This document shows positions 16,868-25,955 of a stretch of DNA of 64,000 bases, piece by piece. A model generated the notes under the pieces. It saw nothing but the letters and a program-made list of their open reading frames with translations. It had not been told where the DNA came from and did no database searches. The stretch's first letter is position 1, and every line of letters starts with the position of its first letter. The stretch comes from Burkholderiales bacterium PBB6 (GTDB lineage: Bacteria; Pseudomonadota; Gammaproteobacteria; Burkholderiales; Burkholderiaceae_C), in NCBI GenBank assembly GCA_002255925.1, contig NKIH01000003.1:486277-550276 (forward strand), read 5' to 3'. Position numbers and translations under genes: made by a program.

Positions 16868-19012
16868 ATGGAAGGAGGCAGCGTGTCCCAAGTCCCTCAG
16901 AACGAGGCGCCCGAGCCGCGGCACGAGCTGTGGCTGATGGCCATCCGCGAGGGCTTCGTGGCGCTGCTGCCGCTGACCTTGCTCGGCGCGGCGGCCAGCA
17001 CCCTGGCGAACCTGCCCAGGGGCGCCGATTGGCTGACCCATGTCTTGGCCATCGACATGCTGGCAGCCGCCCGCACGCTGCTCAACACCACGACCGGCAT
17101 CATGGGCCTGATGTCGGCCATGGTGATTGCCATGCGCGTGCTGGCCATCCGCGGCGACAAGCAGGACGCCGATGCGCGCAACCTCGGCAGCATCGCCGCC
17201 ATTGCCGGCGCCGGCTTTCTCATCGCCGTGATGCCCCGCACCGGCCTGGATTTCCGCGAGCTGGGCTACGGGCGCATCCTTCAGGGCATTCTGGTGGGCG
17301 TGGGCACGGCCGAGCTGTTCATCTGGTCGGCGCGGTGGATGCCGCTGCACGACCGCCTCAGCACACTCGCCGTGCTCGGCCTGCCACTGCGGCCCGCGCT
17401 GCGCATGTCGCAATTCGCTGCCATGGCCCTGCCACTGATCTACGTCGTGTTCGAGCTCAGTGGCTGGCTCTGGCAGTGGGGCGTCGGTCAGTTCGGCGGG
17501 CCGTTGATGGCGCTGATCGAAGCGCACCGGCCGTCCGGCACCGTGCTGGATGTAGCGCTGGCTTTGATCAACCAGCTGATGTGGGTATGCGGCTTGAACG
17601 GCGGGCAGGTGCTGCTGGATTTTGCGCAGCATTCCGGCAATGCCCTGGTGGCGGCCACCGGCGAAACCAACATCGGTGAACGCGCCAACCCGGCCTTCGT
17701 GAATGCCTTTGCCCACCTCGGCGGCGCGGGTGCCACCTGGGGCCTGATCTTCGCGTGCCTGCTGGTGGCGCGTGACCTGCCGCTGCGCCAACTGGCGCTG
17801 GCCTCCGTCGCACCAGCCCTGCTGAACGTGAACGAGTTGCTGCTGTTCGGCATGCCGCTCATCTTCAGCCAGCTGATGCTGCTGCCCTTCGTGCTGGCCC
17901 CGGTGGTGAACGTGGTGGTGTCGCAGGCCCTGCTGCACCTGCTGGGCCTGTCGCTCGACAGCAGCACCGTGGTGTGGAGCACCCCGGTGTTCATCTCGGG
18001 CTACGCAATGACCGGCAGTTGGTGGGGCGCGGGCATCCAGCTGCTGTGCGTGGGTATCTCCACCCTGATTTACATCCCCCACGTGCGGCGGCTGGTGGAC
18101 GCGCGCAATGCCCGCCAGCGCGCCGCCATCAAGTCTCACCTCAGCACCCTGGCCAGCGCCACCGACAGCGGCAGTGGCTTTCTGGAAAGAACCGACGAGA
18201 TCGGCACCCTGTCGCGCGCGCTGGTGGCGGATTTCCGCCGGCACCTTGAGCAGAACCGGCTGACCGTGGTCTACCAGCCGCAACACGACATCGACGGCCA
18301 GATGATCGGCGCCGAAGCCCTGCTGCGCTGGGACCACCCCTTGTGCGGGCCGGTGCCGCCCGACGTGATCGTGCGGCTGGCGGAAGAGTGCGATCTGATC
18401 CATCAGCTTGGTGCTTCGGTGCTGGAGCAGGCCTGCGCCGATCTGGCCGCGTGGCGCCGGCACTCTGCCCTGCGCTTTCCCATCAGCGTGAACATGTCGC
18501 CCGTGCAACTGGAAAACCCCGCCTGGGTGGGCATCGTGCTGGCGAGCCTGGCGAAACACGGCCTGGCCCTGGGGGATCTGGAACTGGAGATCACCGAAGG
18601 CCGGCGCGTGTCGTCGTCGCCCCAGGCAGACGCCACGCTGGCCGCGCTGGAGCGCGAAGGCCTCCACCTGGCCATGGACGATTTCGGCATGGGCTGCACC
18701 TCGCTGCTCTACATGCAGCGCTTCCGCATCCGCACCATCAAGCTCGACGGCTGCCTGACGCGCGACATCGAGCACCAGCCCGTCAACCAGGACATCGTTC
18801 GCGCCGTGGCCCAGCTGGGCCGAAGCCGCGGCGTGACGGTGCTGGCCGAGTACGTTGAATCGCCTGGTCAGCGCGATGTGCTGCACCGACTGGGCTGCCA
18901 TTACTTTCAGGGCTGGCTCTACAGCCGCGCCCTGCCCCACGCCGAGTTCCTGTCTTACCTCGACCATGTGGCCCTGAAGCGGTCTAGCCCACGGTCATGG
19001 ATGCCCGCCTGA
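16868..19012 (+). CDS. PTS-EIIC-like membrane domain fused to an EAL phosphodiesterase
   Basis: 714 residues. Residues about 20-400 are highly hydrophobic and resemble the IIC sugar-transport domain of lactose/cellobiose PTS permeases (GFVALLPLTLLGAAAS, GMPLIFSQLMLLPFVLAPVVN). Residues about 455-705 form an EAL domain with AEALLRW (Glu about 482), NMSPVQLEN, ELEITEG, MDDFGMG, IKLDGCL and AEYVESPGQ. The main catalytic residues appear intact, so c-di-GMP hydrolysis is likely. No IIA/IIB domain is present; the membrane half may serve as a sugar or membrane sensor. The diguanylate cyclase gene overlaps its 3' end. Confidence 0.85.
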   Translation: MEGGSVSQVPQNEAPEPRHELWLMAIREGFVALLPLTLLGAAASTLANLPRGADWLTHVLAIDMLAAARTLLNTTTGIMGLMSAMVIAMRVLAIRGDKQDADARNLGSIAAIAGAGFLIAVMPRTGLDFRELGYGRILQGILVGVGTAELFIWSARWMPLHDRLSTLAVLGLPLRPALRMSQFAAMALPLIYVVFELSGWLWQWGVGQFGGPLMALIEAHRPSGTVLDVALALINQLMWVCGLNGGQVLLDFAQHSGNALVAATGETNIGERANPAFVNAFAHLGGAGATWGLIFACLLVARDLPLRQLALASVAPALLNVNELLLFGMPLIFSQLMLLPFVLAPVVNVVVSQALLHLLGLSLDSSTVVWSTPVFISGYAMTGSWWGAGIQLLCVGISTLIYIPHVRRLVDARNARQRAAIKSHLSTLASATDSGSGFLERTDEIGTLSRALVADFRRHLEQNRLTVVYQPQHDIDGQMIGAEALLRWDHPLCGPVPPDVIVRLAEECDLIHQLGASVLEQACADLAAWRRHSALRFPISVNMSPVQLENPAWVGIVLASLAKHGLALGDLELEITEGRRVSSSPQADATLAALEREGLHLAMDDFGMGCTSLLYMQRFRIRTIKLDGCLTRDIEHQPVNQDIVRAVAQLGRSRGVTVLAEYVESPGQRDVLHRLGCHYFQGWLYSRALPHAEFLSYLDHVALKRSSPRSWMPA

Positions 19013-20208
19013 TGAACTACGTTCAACGCCTGCTGCAAACCGATCCGCTGACCACGGAGAAAACCGCCGACCTCGACCACTACCTGCCCGCCATCGCGCG
19101 TGATCTGGACCGCGTGCTCGGCCGTCGCATGCTGATGGCGGCGTCCACCTCGTTCCTGGGGTACGGCTTGCAGGCCTGGCTGTTGCGCGACGTGGTGCCC
19201 GGGCCCATCCTGCTGGCATGGGTGCTGACACTGGCCGCCATAGAAAGCCTGAACGGCACCATGGCCTGGCGCCTGCAGCGACGCACCATCCGCACACCAG
19301 GCCTGGCGCCCCTGAAACTGGCGGTTCGCTGCAACCTGCTGTTGCTCGGCGGCGCCTGGGGCACCGTGCTGCTGTTGCCCCACGTAGCCGCTGACCCGGT
19401 GACCATGCTGCTGCACGGCATGGGACTGGCACTGGCCATGGTGCTGGGCATCTACAACCTCTCCACCGACCGCTGGAGCTACGCCGCCCTCAGCGGCGGC
19501 CTGGTGCTGCCTGGCGTGCTGGGCTGGCTGTGCCTGGACAGCATTCCGCGCGAGATCGGCGTGTGCGGCCTGACGCTCTTTCTGCTCTGCCAGTTCTATG
19601 CCGCCACCACCGGGCGCCTGGTGCGCAGCATCCTGCTGTCGAACCGCATCAGCAAGGACGTGGCCCGCCAGCTCGCCGACAGCAACCAGCGGCTGGAGCA
19701 GCTCTCCCACCAGCTCAAACTCGCCGCCTCGATCGACCCGCTGACGACTTGCCTGAACCGCCGCGCGATGATGCGCGAGCTGGAACGCGAGGCCGCGCGC
19801 GTGCGGCGCAACGCCACCCCGTTCTGCGTGGTGTTCCTCGACCTCGACCACTTCAAGGCCGTGAATGACCAGCACGGCCACGCCGCTGGTGACGCGGTGC
19901 TGAAAATGGCCGCAGAGGTGTTCAAGGGGCAGCTGCGGGCCACCGACATGGCCGGGCGCTGGGGCGGCGAAGAATTCGTGCTGATGCTGGCCGCCACCAG
20001 CCTCAGCGCGGCCGTGGCCAAGGCAGAAGGCATCCGGGTTGCGCTGGCAGACACCCCCATCCCCGTGGAAGGCGGGCTGCTGCGCATCACCACCTCGGTG
20101 GGCGTGGCGGCGTTCCGGCCCGGGCAGACGCTGGAGGCGTTGATCGCTCAGGCCGACGCCCGGCTCTATGACGCCAAGGCCGCCGGCCGCAACTGCGTGC
20201 GCAGCTGA
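18997..20208 (+). CDS. Membrane GGDEF diguanylate cyclase
   Basis: 403 residues. Six hydrophobic segments occupy about residues 45-210, followed by a short helical linker (SKDVARQLADSNQRLEQLSHQ) and a GGDEF domain. The active-site loop is GGEEF (about 324-328), and RATD five residues before it is the product-inhibition I-site. DPLTTCLNRRAMM and DLDHFKAVNDQHGHAAGD are intact. The start lies inside the end of the EAL gene (16-base overlap), so enzymes making and breaking c-di-GMP are translationally coupled. Confidence 0.9.
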   Translation: MDARLMNYVQRLLQTDPLTTEKTADLDHYLPAIARDLDRVLGRRMLMAASTSFLGYGLQAWLLRDVVPGPILLAWVLTLAAIESLNGTMAWRLQRRTIRTPGLAPLKLAVRCNLLLLGGAWGTVLLLPHVAADPVTMLLHGMGLALAMVLGIYNLSTDRWSYAALSGGLVLPGVLGWLCLDSIPREIGVCGLTLFLLCQFYAATTGRLVRSILLSNRISKDVARQLADSNQRLEQLSHQLKLAASIDPLTTCLNRRAMMRELEREAARVRRNATPFCVVFLDLDHFKAVNDQHGHAAGDAVLKMAAEVFKGQLRATDMAGRWGGEEFVLMLAATSLSAAVAKAEGIRVALADTPIPVEGGLLRITTSVGVAAFRPGQTLEALIAQADARLYDAKAAGRNCVRS

Positions 20209-20212
20209 ACCC

Positions 20213-21544
20213 TCAGCGCAGCAGCTGCCAGGCCAGCCCCAGCAGGCCGGACACCAGCACCACCCGGATCACGCTCCACTTGGCGCGAAACAGCGCCCAG
20301 GCGGCGGCCGCACCGATGATGGCCGCAGGCCACTCGAACCCACCGCCCCAGCCCGCCGGCCACAGCACGTGGTACGCGAAGAACACCGCGAGGTTGACGA
20401 TGACCCCCACCACGGCAGCCGTGATGCCGGTAAGCGGCGCGGTGAAGCGCAGGTTGCCGTGGGTGGACTCGATGAACGGCCCGCCCAGGAAGATGAACAC
20501 GAACGAGGGCAGGAAGGTGAAGAACGTGACCACGCAGGCGGCCACGGCGCCGGCCAGCGGCAAGGCAGTCGGCCCGAACAGCTCGCGCGTCCAGCCGCCC
20601 ACAAAACCGACAAAGGCCACCACCATGATCAGCGGGCCGGGCGTGGTTTCGCCCAAAGCGAGGCCGTCGATCATCTGCGGGCCGGTCAGCCACTGGAAGT
20701 GCTCCACCGCGCCCTGGTACACATAGGGCAGCACGGCGTAGGCGCCACCAAAGGTCAACAGCGCCGCCTTGGTGAAGAACCAGCCCATCTGCGTGAGCAC
20801 GGCGTCTGCCCCCAGCCAGGCCCACAAGCTGCCCAGCGCCACCGCCCACAGGCCCAGGCCCACCCCCAGCACGCCTGCAAAGCGCGCCCAGGTGAACAGC
20901 GCATGCGGCGGCGTGGGCGTGTCGTCGTCAATCACGGCCGGTGCACTGGAGGCGCCCGCCTTGCCGTGCCCACCACCCACGGCGAATTTGTCTGGCGCAA
21001 AACGGCCACCGAAGTAGCCCACCACGGCGGCCGCCAGCACGATCAGCGGGAACGGCAGGCCGAGCGCGAAGATGGCCACAAAGGCCGCCGCGGCCACACC
21101 CCACAGCCAGGCGTTCTTCAGTGCCCGCGAGCCGATGCGCACCGCCGCCGACACCACGATGGCCGTCACCGCGGGCTTGATGCCGTACAGCACCCCTGCC
21201 ACCGCCGGCACCTGCCCGAAGGCCAGGTACACCCAGGTCAGCGCGATGAGCAGCAACAGCGACGGCAGCACGAACAAGCCGCCCGCCACCAGGCCACCCC
21301 AGCGGCCGTGCATCAACCAGCCGATGTAGGTGGCCAGCTGCTGGGCCTCGGGCCCGGGCAGCACCATGCAGTAGTTCAGTGCATGCAGATAGCGCTTCTC
21401 GGAGATCCAGCGCTTGCGCTCCACGAGGTCCTCGTGCATCAGCGCAATCTGGCCTGCAGGCCCCCCAAAACTGACAAAGCCAAGCCGCAACCAGTAGGCT
21501 GCGGCTTGCCCGAAGGTGGGCCTGGAAGGTGAGGTGTCGCTCAT
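20213..21544 (-). CDS. chrA: ChrA-type chromate efflux transporter
   Basis: 443 residues, the usual length of two-domain CHR proteins. The N-terminal half has the family signature FGQAAAYWLRLGFVSFGGPA followed by HEDLVERKRWI and PGPEAQQLATYIGW. The second half repeats it as FTKAALLTFGGAYAVLPYV and TPGPLIMVVAFVGF. It is an inner-membrane exporter of chromate or a related oxyanion. No chrB or other resistance genes are adjacent. It converges on the diguanylate cyclase gene, 4 bases apart. Confidence 0.92.
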   Translation of the reverse strand: MSDTSPSRPTFGQAAAYWLRLGFVSFGGPAGQIALMHEDLVERKRWISEKRYLHALNYCMVLPGPEAQQLATYIGWLMHGRWGGLVAGGLFVLPSLLLLIALTWVYLAFGQVPAVAGVLYGIKPAVTAIVVSAAVRIGSRALKNAWLWGVAAAAFVAIFALGLPFPLIVLAAAVVGYFGGRFAPDKFAVGGGHGKAGASSAPAVIDDDTPTPPHALFTWARFAGVLGVGLGLWAVALGSLWAWLGADAVLTQMGWFFTKAALLTFGGAYAVLPYVYQGAVEHFQWLTGPQMIDGLALGETTPGPLIMVVAFVGFVGGWTRELFGPTALPLAGAVAACVVTFFTFLPSFVFIFLGGPFIESTHGNLRFTAPLTGITAAVVGVIVNLAVFFAYHVLWPAGWGGGFEWPAAIIGAAAAWALFRAKWSVIRVVLVSGLLGLAWQLLR

Positions 21545-21592
21545 GCCCCGGAGTTTAGGGGCACGGGCTCACCGTCTCACCGTCTCAGGGCC

Positions 21593-24241
21593 TCACAGGT
21601 CCACGTGCACGCTCAGGGCGTAGCGGCGGTCGTCGACATACGTGCCGCGCGGCAGGTTGCCCACTGCGCTGTAGACGCTCTGGCGCACGGTGCGGGTGAT
21701 GTTGTTGGCTTCAAGCGCCACCTTCACCTGCGGGGTGATGGCATAGCTCAGGTAGGCATCCACCACGCCGTAGCCCTTCATCGTCACCGGGGTCATCGCC
21801 GTCACGCCGTTGTTCGACGGGTAGCTCAGGCGCGAACCAGCCGCATAGCTGCTGCGGTAGTTGTAGGCCAGGCGGGCCGAGAACTGGTCCAGGTCATACA
21901 TGCCCACCAGGTTGAAGCTGTTGCGCGACAAGCCTTCCAGCGGCGCCTTCTGGCCGTTGATCGGGCTCGGGGCCGAGCTGTCGACATAGGTGTAGTTGGC
22001 TTGCAGACCCAGGCCGCGCAGGGCGCCCGGCAGCTGGTTGAAGAAGCCCTGGTAGCCCAGCTCCAGACCCTGAATGGTGCCGTCGCTGCCATTGCTCGGG
22101 GTGCTCATCGTGTAGGTGGTGCCACCGATGTTGACCTGCGAGCTGGTGGTCTGGATGAAGCCCTTGACCTTCTTGTAGAAGGTGGCGCCATACACGTGGT
22201 CGCTCTTCGACAGGTAGTACTCCAGCGTCGCGTCCACCTGGTTGGCCGTCAGCTCGCCCAGATTCGGATTGCCGATGAAGCCGGTCTTGTCGTTGACGTT
22301 CAGACTCAGGCTGGGGGTCAGCTGGTCGAAGTTCGGACGCGTCACCACCTTGGACAGCGACAGGCGCGCCAGCAGGTCACGCTGCAGCTCCAGGCGCAGG
22401 TTCAGGCTGGGCAGGAAGTCGTTGTCGGTCGTCTTCGAGTTGAAGCGCGTCGAGGTGCCCGACACGTCCTGCACATAGCTGCGCTTGCTTTCGGTGGACA
22501 CGGCGCGCACGCCGATGTTGCCCGACAGCGGCAGGCCGGCCAGGGTGCTGTCCATGTCGGCGCTGACATACAGCGCGCCACTGCGCTCGCTGAAGTCGAA
22601 GGTCTGGCTTGGGTCGAAGCCCGGCACCGTCAGGCCGAACAACTGGCGCACGCCGGCCGCATCACGCAGCCAGTCGAAGCTGGTGACGCTGAGCCACTGC
22701 GTGGGCACCGTGCCCTGTCCGGCCTTGGCCAGCAGGTCGTTGTTGCCGATCACGCCGATCTGCGACATCAGGCTCGGCACGGCGCCGCTGATGGCGGTGC
22801 TGGAATCGCGCCAGATGTTGTCGATGGTGTTGATCTCGGCGCTGGTGGCCTTGCGGTCGCTCAGGCGCACACCGGCGCGCACACGGCTGAGCGTGCCTTC
22901 GCTCAGGTCCCAGGTGGCATCGCTGCGCACGGTGGTTTCCTGGCCGGTGTTCTTCACCTTGAAGTACACCGTCTTGTCAGCCCAGTAGTGCGCCGGGTCG
23001 GTCAGCGAAGCGCCTTCCGGGTAGGCCGAAGGCAGCTTGGTGGTGACGTCGTAGGTGAAGGCCGGGCTGTCGCCGAAGGTGCCGAGGCGCACTTCGTTGT
23101 ACATGCGCTCATAGCGGCTGTCGGTGTGGCTGATTTCCGAGCGCAGGTTCCAGCCGTCGAAGCGCCACTTGCCCGACAGTGCCAGCTGGTCGATGCGCGT
23201 GTCTTCGTCAGCCACCGAACCCGAGGTGCTCATGCTGGCGCCCCAGAAGGTGCCCTTCTGGAAGTTGCCGTTGGCGTCCTTGGTGATCGTGCCCTTGGGC
23301 CACAGGGCGCCCTGCTGCGCGCTGTCTGACCAGTTGGCCCAGAACGGCGATGCGTAGAAGCCGTGGATGTTGGTGCGGCTGTTGAGCTGGCTGTGGTTCA
23401 GGTCCAGCGTGTATTCACTGCGCGCGTCGGGGCGCAGTTGCAGAGCGGCGCTGACGGCGCTGCGCTCACGCGAGCCGTATTCATAGGCCAGCCATTCGCC
23501 GGTGGGGGCGAACACGCCCGAGCCATCGGCCAGGGCCGCGGGGCCGTCCAGCTCCTGGGTGTCAGAGCGGTAGTTGCGCTTCTGGGTCGACACGCTGATC
23601 AGCGCGCCGAACTCGCTGCCGCCGTCCAGGCGCCAGCGGTTGCTGTAAAGGGCAGAGCCTTCGAGGTTGCTCTTGTCGGCCAGGTCGGCGTTGGTGGCCT
23701 TGATGGTGCCGGCCAGCTTTGAGCCGGCGAAGTCGAACGGGCGACGGGTGCGCAGGTCGATCACGCCACCGATGCCGCCTTCCACCTGGTCCGCGGTGGG
23801 CGTCTTGTAGACGTCAGCACCCGCCAGCAGCTCCGACGGCACGTCCTGGAAGGACAGGCCACGTTCCTTGCCGGCGCTGAAGATGACGCGGCCGTTCAGC
23901 AACGTCTGGGTTTGCTGCAGGCCACGCACTTGCACGCGGTCGCCTTCGCCGCGGTGGCGCGAGATCTGCACGCCCGAGATGCGCTGCAGGGCTTCGGCCA
24001 CGTTGGCGTCCGGCAGCTTGCCGATGTCATCGGCCACGATCGAATCGACCACCTGCTCGGCGCTGCGCTTGATGTCCTGCGCCTTCATCAGGCTGGCGCG
24101 CTGGCCTTGCACCACCACGGTTGTGGCCGGCGCATTCGCATCAGCCGCCTGCTGGGCAAAGGCGGGGCCGCTCAGTGCGGCGGCAGCGGCCAGGGCCACG
24201 GCATTCAGACTCAAAGGGTGGGCAAGGTGATGGCGTTGCAT
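21593..24241 (-). CDS. TonB-dependent outer-membrane receptor (saccharide-type)
   Basis: 882 residues from the ATG at 24241, which has GGAGACC upstream and gives a signal peptide (LNAVALAAAAALSGPAFAQQ). The plug domain follows (SAEQVVDSIVADDIGKLPDANVAEALQRISGVQI), then a 22-stranded barrel ending LSVHVDL. The DIGKLPDANVAEALQR segment is typical of the large Xanthomonas/Caulobacter-type receptors used for polysaccharide fragments. It is 44 bases downstream of the GH53 galactanase gene, so galactan oligosaccharides are the likely cargo. Confidence 0.9.
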   Translation of the reverse strand: MQRHHLAHPLSLNAVALAAAAALSGPAFAQQAADANAPATTVVVQGQRASLMKAQDIKRSAEQVVDSIVADDIGKLPDANVAEALQRISGVQISRHRGEGDRVQVRGLQQTQTLLNGRVIFSAGKERGLSFQDVPSELLAGADVYKTPTADQVEGGIGGVIDLRTRRPFDFAGSKLAGTIKATNADLADKSNLEGSALYSNRWRLDGGSEFGALISVSTQKRNYRSDTQELDGPAALADGSGVFAPTGEWLAYEYGSRERSAVSAALQLRPDARSEYTLDLNHSQLNSRTNIHGFYASPFWANWSDSAQQGALWPKGTITKDANGNFQKGTFWGASMSTSGSVADEDTRIDQLALSGKWRFDGWNLRSEISHTDSRYERMYNEVRLGTFGDSPAFTYDVTTKLPSAYPEGASLTDPAHYWADKTVYFKVKNTGQETTVRSDATWDLSEGTLSRVRAGVRLSDRKATSAEINTIDNIWRDSSTAISGAVPSLMSQIGVIGNNDLLAKAGQGTVPTQWLSVTSFDWLRDAAGVRQLFGLTVPGFDPSQTFDFSERSGALYVSADMDSTLAGLPLSGNIGVRAVSTESKRSYVQDVSGTSTRFNSKTTDNDFLPSLNLRLELQRDLLARLSLSKVVTRPNFDQLTPSLSLNVNDKTGFIGNPNLGELTANQVDATLEYYLSKSDHVYGATFYKKVKGFIQTTSSQVNIGGTTYTMSTPSNGSDGTIQGLELGYQGFFNQLPGALRGLGLQANYTYVDSSAPSPINGQKAPLEGLSRNSFNLVGMYDLDQFSARLAYNYRSSYAAGSRLSYPSNNGVTAMTPVTMKGYGVVDAYLSYAITPQVKVALEANNITRTVRQSVYSAVGNLPRGTYVDDRRYALSVHVDL

Positions 24242-24285
24242 CAGGGTCTCCGTCTTGTTTGTGCGGTCAGTGAAATCGAGGCTCA

Positions 24286-25596
24286 TCAGCGCGCGGTGGC
24301 GGCTTGCCGCACCTGCTTGAACACGTTGAGGGATGGCAGGGCACGGCCCTTGAAATCGAACAGGGCCTGGTTGTCCCAGCTGTTGCCGTCGCCGTTGCGC
24401 CAGCCGGAGCCGGCCACGGGCAGCCAGGCCGGCTCCCAATACATCACGCCTGCGCCGTTGGGCACAGCGGCCACGGTGCGGATGAGGTCGGTCAGCAGCT
24501 GTGCCTGGCCTTCAGGTGTGGCGGCGTAGCCCGAGAGCTTGGCGGCTTCGTCGTTGAAGATGTTGGCGCCGGCGTCCCCGTTGTCGAGCGTGAAGCCGTA
24601 GGCGGTTTCCACCACGATGAGCGGCTTGTAGTAGCGGCTGCTCAGATCATTCAGGTTGGCGCGCAGGCCGCTCATCGGGCCATGGAAATACGGGTACCAG
24701 CTCAAGCCGATGACGTCGTAGTCGAGCTGCTCACGGGTGAACAGGTCGAACACGCGGCGGAACAGTTCGTTGTCGCCGCCCTTGGCCAGGTGCAGCATCA
24801 CGGGCAGGCGCTGGCCGCCGCGCAGGGCGTCGGTGGCGCGCACGCCGGCAATGCCTTCGCGCAACATGGCCACGAAGCCGGCGTCGCCGCCAATCACCTC
24901 ACCCGGCTTCTCCTGCCAGGTCTTGCCGTCAGGCCACAGCATGCCGCCGTTCACCTCGTTGCCCACCTGCACCATGTCGGGGTCGCAGCCGGCTTCATGC
25001 ATGCGGCGCAGCACGTCTTCGGTGTAGCTGCGCACCGCGCGGCCCAGCTCGGCGCCCTGCAGCTTGGTCCAGGCGGCCGGCTTGGTCTGCTGGCCGGGGT
25101 CGACCCAGAAGTCGCTGTAATGGATGTCGAGCAGCACCTTCATGCCCTGCGCACGGGCCCGCTGCGCCAGACGGATCGTCACGGCCAGATCATTGTTGCC
25201 GCCACCCACCGGGTCACCACGGCGCGACACCAGGCGGTTGCCTTCGAACACATCGGCGTCGTTCACGGGCGTGTGCCACAGGCGCAGGCGGGTCCAGCCG
25301 ATGCCGCTGGCGCGCAGGATTTGCAGGGCCGTGCCGCTGCGGCCATCGGCGGTGATGAACCGGCCACCGAGGCGCTCCACCTCATCCAGCGATGAGACAT
25401 CGGCACCCAGGATGAAATTGGCCGGAATGGGCTGGGCCGGCGCGCCGGGCGCGGGCACCACGGCCGGCGTGCCCGCCTCGCTGGCGCCCCCTGCCGCCGC
25501 CGAACCGCCGCAGGCCATCAGGCCGGTGCAGGTGGCCATCAGCACGGCCAGCCGGGGCAGCCAGGTGCGAGCAGTGGAGGTGGTGGTTGCGGTCAT
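24286..25596 (-). CDS. GH53 endo-beta-1,4-galactanase, lipoprotein
   Basis: 436 residues from the ATG at 25596. The N-terminus ends in a lipobox (GLMAC), so it is probably anchored as a lipoprotein, and a Gly/Ala/Pro linker follows. The catalytic barrel begins FILGADVSSLDEVERLGG and has DIHYSDFWVDPGQQ. The acid/base Glu is in QVGNEVNGG and the nucleophile Glu in LIVVETAYGF. All are GH53 hallmarks. It cleaves beta-1,4-galactan of pectin side chains or arabinogalactan type I. First gene of a two-gene unit with the TonB-dependent receptor. Confidence 0.92.
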   Translation of the reverse strand: MTATTTSTARTWLPRLAVLMATCTGLMACGGSAAAGGASEAGTPAVVPAPGAPAQPIPANFILGADVSSLDEVERLGGRFITADGRSGTALQILRASGIGWTRLRLWHTPVNDADVFEGNRLVSRRGDPVGGGNNDLAVTIRLAQRARAQGMKVLLDIHYSDFWVDPGQQTKPAAWTKLQGAELGRAVRSYTEDVLRRMHEAGCDPDMVQVGNEVNGGMLWPDGKTWQEKPGEVIGGDAGFVAMLREGIAGVRATDALRGGQRLPVMLHLAKGGDNELFRRVFDLFTREQLDYDVIGLSWYPYFHGPMSGLRANLNDLSSRYYKPLIVVETAYGFTLDNGDAGANIFNDEAAKLSGYAATPEGQAQLLTDLIRTVAAVPNGAGVMYWEPAWLPVAGSGWRNGDGNSWDNQALFDFKGRALPSLNVFKQVRQAATAR

Positions 25597-25672
25597 TCGG
25601 ATCAGCGGACGGTTCAGTCGGTACAGGCAGACGGGTGGCGATGGTGACATCAGTGCCACCTGCTGGAGTGGG

Positions 25673-25684
25673 TTAAGCGTTTAA
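25673..25684 (-). promoter_or_regulatory. TTAA-N4-TTAA inverted repeat near the galactanase gene
   Basis: TTAAGCGTTTAA, about 77 bases upstream of the galactanase start codon, in a locally AT-rich patch. Together with the related site at 25831 it resembles a LacI-type sugar-repressor operator. No LacI gene is present in the window. The 25597-25955 intergenic stretch holds no convincing gene. Confidence 0.35.
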
Positions 25685-25830
25685 TCTAAAACGAAGTATG
25701 AACCCGTGCTGCCAATTCGGCATCCGTGAAACCCCTGCCCTGCACCCAAACCCTGGCCATTTTGCTGCGGCGGCGCAACAAGCAATGCGGCCATCCACCC
25801 GCGGCGCCGAGGATTATTCGGGAAATTTAA

Positions 25831-25842
25831 TTAATCGCTTAA
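25831..25842. promoter_or_regulatory. Second TTAA-N4-TTAA inverted repeat
   Basis: TTAATCGCTTAA, 158 bases from the first copy, in the divergent region between the galactanase and anthraniloyl-CoA operons. Same half-sites and spacing as 25673-25684. Could bind the same repressor and loop with it. Confidence 0.3.
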
Positions 25843-25918
25843 TCAAGCAAGCCGCCAAGCCCGAGGCACAGGCAAACCCCTAGGAATTGGTGTTGCGCAG
25901 CTCTTTGCAGCTGATTGC

Positions 25919-25935
25919 TTTAGTTCTAAACTAAA
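25919..25935 (+). promoter_or_regulatory. Perfect inverted repeat, probable MarR operator
   Basis: TTTAGTTCTAAACTAAA is TTTAGT and its exact complement ACTAAA separated by 5 bases, placed 20 bases before the start codon of the first catabolic gene. A MarR regulator is encoded third in that operon. The site would block RNA polymerase or early elongation until an aromatic CoA ester releases the repressor. Confidence 0.65.
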
Positions 25936-25955
25936 TTAACCAAGGAGCACGGCAC

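Noticed and set aside
16724..18967. Very long minus-strand open frame (747 codons) opposite the EAL protein gene
   Set aside because: It is His/Gln/Ala-rich with no domain, exactly antisense to a clear two-domain gene; an artefact of high GC codon use.
25698..25883. 61-codon open frame in the galactanase/anthraniloyl-CoA intergenic region
   Set aside because: No ribosome site or recognisable motif, and it overlaps the regulatory dyad at 25831.
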